Assembly (NCBI GenBank): GCA_030637665.1
Contig: DAOWGA010000009.1
Coordinates: 1 to 11,682, forward strand
Source: Lysobacterales bacterium
GTDB lineage: Bacteria; Pseudomonadota; Gammaproteobacteria; Xanthomonadales; SZUA-36
Direction of reading: 5' to 3'
DNA length: 11,682 bases
Shown one piece after another: positions 7,361 to 11,682 of the stretch. How positions within the stretch are numbered: position 1 is the stretch's first letter; each line of letters begins with the position of its first letter. The notes under the pieces are model-generated. The model had not been told where the DNA came from. It did no database searches and saw only the letters and a program-made list of their open reading frames with translations. The translations under genes were made by a program, and so were the position numbers.

Positions 7361-7604
7361 TGGTGTTACCACGATTCTATTATTGCGGTTATCGCGATTC
7401 CCGGATTCGAGATCGCTGAGAATGAAATCCATCATTCAGCCAAATACCCGTCACACATTGTACTGCCGGTAGTGAACTAGTACTCCTTCAATGTGATGCG
7501 AGTTCATAAGCAAGCCCGAAAATGCCTTGACTCATTGAATAAAAATACTATTTAGCGTATCCTTATTAGTGCTCATAAACGCACTCTTCATAGTACTAAT
7601 AGCC
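7361..7604. promoter_or_regulatory. Divergent intergenic region with inverted repeats and the toxin-antitoxin promoter area
   Basis: This AT-rich stretch separates the minus-strand thioesterase operon from the plus-strand toxin-antitoxin genes. Structures seen: GCGAT (7394-7398) with ATCGC (7412-7416); GAATGA (7420-7425) with TCATTC (7432-7437), which extends by GCT/AGC after a two-base bulge; AGTGC (7568-7572) with GCACT (7581-7585); TATTAGT (7564-7570) with ACTAATA (7595-7601); and the palindrome TAGTACTA (7591-7598). A -35-like TTGACT (7527-7532) precedes a weak -10 (TATTTA, 7549-7554) by 16 bases. The repeats right before the antitoxin ATG are placed where Phd/YefM proteins bind to repress their own operon. 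On the minus strand a TAGAAT hexamer (7373-7378) could serve the thioesterase, but no good -35 accompanies it. Confidence 0.45.
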
Positions 7605-7862
7605 ATGAATACTGTTACCGCCAATGACCTGAAAACCCGCGGTGTCTCCGCCGTGGAAGAACGGTTAAAAACTGCGGAAGAAGTCATCATTTCAGTAAGG
7701 GGTAAAGATAAATACGTGGTGATGAGTCTGGAAAAATACGCGCAACTGCGGGAGTTTGAACTGGATATGGCATTGAGGGAAGCCAGAGCCGATTACAAGG
7801 CTGGACGCGTGATCATCGAAAGCATTGATGAGCACATGAATCGTGTCACTGATGACGTATAA
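7605..7862 (+). CDS. Type II antitoxin, Phd/YefM family
   Basis: An 85-residue protein with the Phd/YefM pattern: N-terminal DNA-binding and dimerisation part (VTANDLKTRGVSAVEERL), then EEVIISVRGKDKYVVMSLEKYAQLRE, then an acidic helical tail (LDMALREARADYKAGR) that in this family wraps the toxin. It neutralises the toxin encoded next and normally represses its own promoter. The frame is open 12 codons further upstream, but the ATG at 7605 is preferred because the family starts directly with MxxVTAxDLK. No strong Shine-Dalgarno site is visible. It overlaps the toxin gene by 11 bases (toxin ATG at 7852, antitoxin TAA at 7860-7862), a standard arrangement. By eye the region is richer in AT than the flanking metabolic genes, in keeping with a mobile module. 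Confidence 0.88.
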   Translation: MNTVTANDLKTRGVSAVEERLKTAEEVIISVRGKDKYVVMSLEKYAQLREFELDMALREARADYKAGRVIIESIDEHMNRVTDDV

Positions 7863-8127
7863 GCTGGTTTACACCGAAAGCTATATTCGGCGAGCCAGAA
7901 AGTTCCTCAAACAACACTCCGAGATTCACAAGCAATACCGGAAAACCCTTGAGCTGCTGGAACTTAACCCATACCATCCATCGCTTCGACTCCATCGTCT
8001 CAAAGGTCGTTTGATCGGCCTTTCATCCGTTTCCATCAACATCAGCTACCGGATCGCGATTGATTTGATTATCGAAGGAGATGAAATTCTACTCGTTAAC
8101 ATTGGAAAGCACGATCAGGTTTACTAA
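7852..8127 (+). CDS. Type II toxin, RelE/ParE superfamily
   Basis: A 91-residue basic protein of the RelE/ParE fold, the usual length for these toxins. It opens with YKLVYTESYIRRARKFLKQH, has the LRLHRLKG block in the middle and SYRIAID (Arg67), and ends in NIGKHDQVY, where the C-terminal His87-Asp88-x-x-Tyr91 resembles the active-site end of RelE/YoeB/YafQ-type mRNA interferases. I expect ribosome-dependent mRNA cleavage, but a ParE-type gyrase poison cannot be excluded. ATG 7852 is favoured over an in-frame GTG at 7843 because it matches the family N-terminus and overlaps the antitoxin gene in the usual way. The protein looks complete, so the module may be functional. Confidence 0.87.
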   Translation: MTYKLVYTESYIRRARKFLKQHSEIHKQYRKTLELLELNPYHPSLRLHRLKGRLIGLSSVSINISYRIAIDLIIEGDEILLVNIGKHDQVY

Positions 8128-8129
8128 AC

Positions 8130-8414
8130 GTATTTCCGCTTGAAATCGAGCAAATCCTCGAACTGCATCCGGCGGTGGCCATGGCAGCCATGGTATCGGT
8201 GCCAGATGAGCTGTTTTCCGAGGTCGGCCATGCCTGGGTACTGTGTGAGCCCGGCAACACAGCATCAGACACAGAACTACTCGCGTTTTGCCGGGACCAG
8301 TTAGCCAACTACAAGGTTCCCAAGCTCATTTTTATACGTGATGAACTACCCATGCTGCCCATCGGCAAGCTGGACCGGCAGGCGCTCAGGAAACAGTCTT
8401 TGCAACAGGCCTGA
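8130..8414 (+). pseudogene. C-terminal remnant of an acyl-CoA ligase (AMP-binding family)
   Basis: An uninterrupted frame of 94 codons plus TGA reads as the small C-terminal domain of an ANL-superfamily acyl-CoA ligase. It begins at VFPLEIEQILELHPAV, continues through MVSVPDELFSEVGHAWV and ELLAFCRDQLANYKVPKLIF, and ends with ELPMLPIGKLDRQALRK. The lysine in PIGK (codon 8367-8369) is the residue that catalyses adenylation in intact enzymes. The large N-terminal domain of about 400 residues with the ATP-binding motifs is absent, and nothing like it is seen upstream. Recognisable ligase sequence starts only three bases after the toxin stop codon. A GTG at 8175 could in theory start a 79-residue peptide, but no ribosome site supports it. 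The frame has not decayed, so the truncation may be recent. Confidence 0.82.
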
Positions 8415-8476
8415 AATTACGGTAACTCACACACAAACCCATTAGAATATCCATTGGGTATTTGGAACCAGATTTC
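8415..8476 (+). promoter_or_regulatory. Leader of the D-glutamate operon
   Basis: A 62-base gap between the ligase remnant and dgcN. It holds a TAGAAT hexamer (8443-8448), one mismatch from the -10 consensus, with no good -35 at 16-18 bases. TTTGGAA (8461-8467) may act as a weak ribosome site for the ATG at 8477. Any promoter call here is tentative. Confidence 0.25.
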
Positions 8477-9508
8477 ATGACAGAATTGACCACGGTGCAA
8501 CTCGAAGCACCCTACCTGATCCTGATCGGTGACATCACCGATTCGACTTATGCCAAGACCGGCCTGGGCATTGTTCACTGGCGGCCTGACCTGGTAGCAG
8601 GGCAGCTGCGCTTTCCCGGCTGCAAGGTGGATATGGGCGTACCCGATTTGTCCATATCAGAAGCAGTTGATGCCGGCGTGAAAAGCCTGGTCATCGGCGT
8701 GGCGCCGGTCGGCGGCGAGGTACCGGACAGTTGGTGGGCATCCATCGAGGAAGCGGCCCGCGCAGGCCTGGACATCGTCTGCGGCCTGCATTTCAAACTG
8801 GCGGATTTTCCCGTCGTTGCAGCTGCCGCCGAAGCCTCGGGCGCGCGACTTATCGATGTGCGTAATCCGCCTGCCCACCTGCCCGTAGGCAACGGATTTA
8901 AGCGGTCAGGCAGGCGTGTGTTGATGGTGGGCACCGACTGCGCCATTGGCAAAAAATATTCTGCCCTCGCACTGGACCAGTCCATGCGGGAAACCGGCAT
9001 GAACTCCACTTTCCGCGCCACCGGGCAAACAGGCATCATGCTGGCGGGCGAAGGCCTGCCCATCGATGCGGTGGTGGCCGATTTCATCTCCGGTGCCGCG
9101 GAACTGATCTCACCTGACAACGACGATGATCACTGGGACGTGATCGAAGGCCAGGGGTCGCTGTTCCATCCGGGTTATTCGGGAGTCAGCCTGGGCCTGC
9201 TGCACGGCTCACAACCCGATGCCTTTGTCGTCTGCCACGATGCCACCCGGAAGACCATCTCAGGCTGGGAGCACTATCCGTTGCCGTCAATCAAGGATTG
9301 CATCGAACAGCACATCACAATGGGCAACCGCACCAATCCGGACATCCGTTGCGTCGGCATCAGCGTGAATACCTCGACTCTGCCGCTCGAAGAACGGGAA
9401 AAGTATCTGGCGGACCTTTCTGCAGAGACCGGCCTGCCCTGCATCGATCCACTGATCGAAGGCTGCGGTGCCATCGTCGACTACATCAAGGAACAGTTTG
9501 AGGACTGA
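8477..9508 (+). CDS. dgcN: DUF1611 protein, probable D-glutamate N-acetyltransferase
   Basis: A 343-residue DUF1611-family protein. The best described member of this type, DgcN of marine Pseudoalteromonas, acetylates D-glutamate with acetyl-CoA to N-acetyl-D-glutamate. The N-terminal half has LIGDITDSTYAKTG and MGVPDLSISEAVDAGVKSLVIG. The second half begins with a P-loop-like motif, VGTDCAIGKKYSALAL (Gly152 to about 166), and carries the conserved IEGQGSLFHPGYSG followed by LGLLHGSQPDAFVVCHDATR. ATG 8477 is preferred to a TTG in frame at 8462. The dgcA-type gene starts four bases after the stop, and this pairing is the strongest argument for the DgcN function over an unspecified DUF1611 role. 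The assignment rests on family likeness and context, not on a visible substrate-specific residue. Cytoplasmic; no signal peptide. Confidence 0.78.
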   Translation: MTELTTVQLEAPYLILIGDITDSTYAKTGLGIVHWRPDLVAGQLRFPGCKVDMGVPDLSISEAVDAGVKSLVIGVAPVGGEVPDSWWASIEEAARAGLDIVCGLHFKLADFPVVAAAAEASGARLIDVRNPPAHLPVGNGFKRSGRRVLMVGTDCAIGKKYSALALDQSMRETGMNSTFRATGQTGIMLAGEGLPIDAVVADFISGAAELISPDNDDDHWDVIEGQGSLFHPGYSGVSLGLLHGSQPDAFVVCHDATRKTISGWEHYPLPSIKDCIEQHITMGNRTNPDIRCVGISVNTSTLPLEEREKYLADLSAETGLPCIDPLIEGCGAIVDYIKEQFED

Positions 9509-9512
9509 AAAT

Positions 9513-10490
9513 ATGAAAATGAGCGTACATATCGAGGAATGGGAACTGACTCAGCCATTCCGTATTTCCGGTTTCGAGTGGATCAATTCCCGCGGTGTCG
9601 TCGTGCAGCTGGCCGAGGATGGATTCATTGGCCGGGGTGAGGCTCAGGGCGTTTTCTACCTGGATGAAAACGCCGACAATCTATTCGGGCAGGTGCATGG
9701 CGTCGCCGCTGAAATCCGTAAGGGTATCTCACGCGAAGAACTGCAAGAGTTGCTTCCCGCCGGTGGCGCGCGCAACGCGATCGACTGCGCGATGTGGGAC
9801 CTGGAATGCAAGAAATCCGGCAAGACCATATGGGATCTGACCGGTATCGATCCGAAACCGGTCACCACCGTGTTCACCATTGGCCTGGAAAATACACCCG
9901 AAGCAATGGCAACGAAAGCTGCTGCGGCCGCCGATGCCCCGGTCCTGAAAATCAAGCTGGACGGCCGCCAACCCTATGAAAAACTGGCGGCCATCCGGGC
10001 GGCCCGACCCGACGCCGCCCTGGTCGTCGACGCCAACCAGGGCTGGGATTTCGAATTACTGAAAGAAGTGATTCCAAAATGCGTTGGCCTGGACCTGGGC
10101 ATGATCGAACAGCCACTTCCGCGTGGTGGGGACGAGAAGCTCGAAGGCTTCGAATCTCCGATCATACTGGCCGCTGATGAATCCTGTCTGCACACCGGCG
10201 AACTTGAGACCGCGGCCAGGCGCTATGACATGATCAACATCAAGCTCGACAAGACCGGTGGCCTGACCGAGGCGCTGAAGCTTGCCTATGCAGGGAGAGA
10301 AACGGGCTGCCAGTTGATGGTCGGCAACATGACCGGCACATCGCTGGGCATGGCGCCCGCCTTTGTGATCGCACAACTTTGCGACTTCGTGGATATCGAT
10401 GGACCCTTGCTACTCAAATACGACCATCCAAACGGCCTGAACTACAACAAAGGTGTAGTAGACGTTTTCCACTCCAGTTTATGGGGGTAA
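9513..10490 (+). CDS. dgcA: Enolase-superfamily racemase, DgcA / dipeptide epimerase type
   Basis: A 325-residue enzyme of the muconate-lactonising subgroup of the enolase superfamily. All catalytic residues are visible: KIK (Lys146, Lys148), DANQGW (Asp173), IEQP (Glu199), AADES (Asp222) and NIKLDKTGG (Lys244). Asp, Glu and Asp bind Mg2+, and the lysines on opposite faces give 1,1-proton transfer, that is, racemisation or epimerisation. The closest classical family is L-Ala-D/L-Glu epimerase (E. coli YcjG is about the same length). Next to dgcN, the better reading is N-acetyl-D-glutamate racemase, which yields N-acetyl-L-glutamate for arginine synthesis. GAGGA (9500-9504) lies eight bases before the ATG at 9513. 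The frame extends back to 9468 inside dgcN, but that start has no support. The stop overlaps the next gene's start (TAATG). Confidence 0.85.
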   Translation: MKMSVHIEEWELTQPFRISGFEWINSRGVVVQLAEDGFIGRGEAQGVFYLDENADNLFGQVHGVAAEIRKGISREELQELLPAGGARNAIDCAMWDLECKKSGKTIWDLTGIDPKPVTTVFTIGLENTPEAMATKAAAAADAPVLKIKLDGRQPYEKLAAIRAARPDAALVVDANQGWDFELLKEVIPKCVGLDLGMIEQPLPRGGDEKLEGFESPIILAADESCLHTGELETAARRYDMINIKLDKTGGLTEALKLAYAGRETGCQLMVGNMTGTSLGMAPAFVIAQLCDFVDIDGPLLLKYDHPNGLNYNKGVVDVFHSSLWG

Positions 10491-11623
10491 TGATCCATTC
10501 GGAAACAAGTCATGAAACGGGTGGCCCTCCTTATTTGATGGAGTCGGCGCCATCGACCGAGACAGTATTCAATGGCCGGCCTTGCCTCTATTTCGGAGGT
10601 ACCTCTTATTATGGATTGCACGCCGACCACGACTTGATGGAAGCAGGCATCCGCGCCTGGCAGGAGCTGGGTCACGGCACGGCTACCAGCCGCACGGGGA
10701 TGGGCACCACACCGCTTTACCTCCGGGTGGAGCAGGCAGCTGCCGCATTCTTTGCCACGGACTCGGCCGCCTATCTCGCCTCGGGTTATCTGAGCAACCT
10801 GGCCGGCCTGAAGGCCCTGCATGAAGCCGGCGAGTTCGACCTGATCTTCATCGATGAACATTCACATTTCAGCGCCTTCGACGCGGCGCTGGCCACAGGC
10901 GCACCAACCCTCACCATCGCTCACATGGCGCCCGACGACCTGGAGACCAAGCTAAAACATTCCGTCCAACCAGGCCAGAGACCGCTGATGATCAGCGACG
11001 CCCTCTTCCCCACCCTCTGGCAGATCGCACCCGTGCCTGAAATCGTGAAAGCCCTGGAACCGTACGACGGTTTATTGTGGCTCGATGAAGCACACACCAT
11101 GGGTATCCTGGGCCATGATGGCAGAGGAATTTATGACCACTTCGGCCTGACCGGTGATCGTCTCTTATCAGGCGGAACTCTGGCCAAGGCTTTTGGCGGA
11201 TTCGGGGGTGTTATTCCAGGGTCCGCAGACTTTATAAAACGGGTGATGGGCGGACAGGTAATGAGCGGAGCCTCAGCTGTACCACCGCCGCTGGCTGCTG
11301 CCACACTGGCTGGAATCGAAAGGGTAGCCGCGAATCCACAGTGGCGGGAGCGTCTATGGGCAAACGGACGGCTGCTCAAGAAAGGAATCAGGAGCCTGGG
11401 TTTCGAAGTCGAGGACAGTGATGTTCCAATCGCCGCATTCAGATTTGGCAACTCAGAATCCATGAAACAGGTTCACCAAGAGTTGCTGGGTCGCGGCATT
11501 GCAATCCAGCACACTCATTACGCCGGCGTTGGTGCAGAAGGTGTACTGCGCGCGGTGGTCTTCTCGACCCACACAGCAGAACAAATCCAGCGGCTGATTG
11601 ATGAACTCGGGCGACTGGTCTAA
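10490..11623 (+). CDS. PLP-dependent alpha-oxoamine-synthase-like enzyme
   Basis: A 377-residue fold-type-I PLP protein of the BioF/Kbl/serine-palmitoyltransferase group, whose classical members condense an amino acid with an acyl-CoA and release CO2. Conserved parts: YFGGTSYYGL (34-43), DEHSHFS (His126 would stack on PLP), DEAHTMGILGHDGRG (Asp199 and His202 contact PLP), GGTLAKAFGGFGG (Lys233 forms the Schiff base), and SGASAVPPP. Departures: the family's SMDGD-type stretch is replaced by FPTLWQIAP (173-181), and the usual His of the HxxLE motif is Tyr77. These point to a changed substrate. The ATG at 10490 shares one base with the dgcA stop; an in-frame ATG at 10481 is nearly as good. Coupled translation suggests a job in the same D-glutamate or N-acetylglutamate route. 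An aminotransferase- or racemase-like side role cannot be excluded. Confidence 0.8.
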   Translation: MIHSETSHETGGPPYLMESAPSTETVFNGRPCLYFGGTSYYGLHADHDLMEAGIRAWQELGHGTATSRTGMGTTPLYLRVEQAAAAFFATDSAAYLASGYLSNLAGLKALHEAGEFDLIFIDEHSHFSAFDAALATGAPTLTIAHMAPDDLETKLKHSVQPGQRPLMISDALFPTLWQIAPVPEIVKALEPYDGLLWLDEAHTMGILGHDGRGIYDHFGLTGDRLLSGGTLAKAFGGFGGVIPGSADFIKRVMGGQVMSGASAVPPPLAAATLAGIERVAANPQWRERLWANGRLLKKGIRSLGFEVEDSDVPIAAFRFGNSESMKQVHQELLGRGIAIQHTHYAGVGAEGVLRAVVFSTHTAEQIQRLIDELGRLV

Positions 11624-11657
11624 GGCCCGTGAATCGATCACAATCAGGAGTACGGCA

Positions 11658-11682
11658 TTGCCATTGTTAATTTCATCAACGA
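11658..11682 (+). CDS. Possible start of a further operon gene (partial)
   Basis: CAGGAG (11645-11650) lies 35 bases after the PLP-enzyme stop and is followed, after seven bases, by TTG (11658) with an open frame (Leu/Met-PLLISST) to the window edge. An ATT one base earlier also opens a frame. No terminator separates it from the gene upstream. Eight codons are too few to identify a product. Confidence 0.3.

Noticed and set aside
7569..7604. Longer N-terminus for the antitoxin from an upstream start
   Set aside because: The extra 12 residues are hydrophobic and unlike the family, and they would run through the operator-like repeats.
7336..7604. Branched-chain amino acid attenuator or riboswitch ahead of the thioesterase-ilvB genes
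   Set aside because: No leader peptide with Ile/Val/Leu runs, no terminator/antiterminator set and no known riboswitch core could be found.
7440..8420. Insertion sequence around the toxin-antitoxin pair and ligase fragment
   Set aside because: No transposase, terminal inverted repeats or target-site duplication visible.
8575..9120. A 181-codon minus-strand open frame opposite dgcN
   Set aside because: Shadow of the conserved DUF1611 gene; Ser/Ala/Pro-rich translation without recognisable motifs.
9468..9512. Upstream start for the dgcA gene inside dgcN
   Set aside because: The ATG at 9513 has a good GAGGA site at proper spacing and the protein then matches the epimerase family length.

Overview
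Organism and base use. The window looks like a chromosomal segment of a free-living Gram-negative bacterium, most likely a gammaproteobacterium (inference, not proven). The reasons are tightly packed GC-moderate genes, lipoprotein-type signal peptides with AG-type residues after the cysteine, Shine-Dalgarno sites of the GGAG/GAGG type, and a DgcN/DgcA-type gene pair known from marine gammaproteobacteria. There is no rRNA, tRNA, CRISPR array or recognisable transposase.

Left half (minus strand, read from about 7335 down to 172). A hot-dog-fold thioesterase is followed 32 bases later by a full acetolactate synthase catalytic subunit (IlvB) with no IlvN beside it. Next come two tandem paralogous lipoproteins. 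Both are exactly 641 residues if the best starts are chosen, with a hydrophobic mid-region and a MORN-like C-terminal tail. A small secreted protein of unknown function follows 15 bases downstream. A perfect TATAAT hexamer just upstream of the first lipoprotein suggests that the envelope genes can be transcribed separately from ilvB. At the left edge the 3' end of an unrelated plus-strand gene converges on this operon, with a hairpin between them.

Centre (7336-8476). A divergent intergenic region with several inverted repeats leads into a Phd/YefM-RelE/ParE type II toxin-antitoxin pair on the plus strand. By eye this stretch is more AT-rich than its flanks. Three bases after the toxin stop codon begins an in-frame fragment of an acyl-CoA ligase: only the C-terminal domain, about 94 codons. 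The toxin-antitoxin module therefore sits exactly at the truncation point of a broken ligase gene.

Right half (plus strand, 8477 to the end). A tightly coupled operon encodes a DUF1611/DgcN-type D-glutamate N-acetyltransferase, an enolase-superfamily racemase/epimerase (DgcA type, related to L-Ala-D/L-Glu epimerase) and a divergent alpha-oxoamine-synthase-like PLP enzyme. A Shine-Dalgarno site at the right edge suggests that a further gene follows. The first two fit the known route D-Glu -> N-acetyl-D-Glu -> N-acetyl-L-Glu, which feeds arginine synthesis. The coupled PLP enzyme has lost several motifs of the classical BioF/Kbl family and is the best candidate for an undescribed step. The second candidate for something new is the tandem lipoprotein/secreted-protein set.
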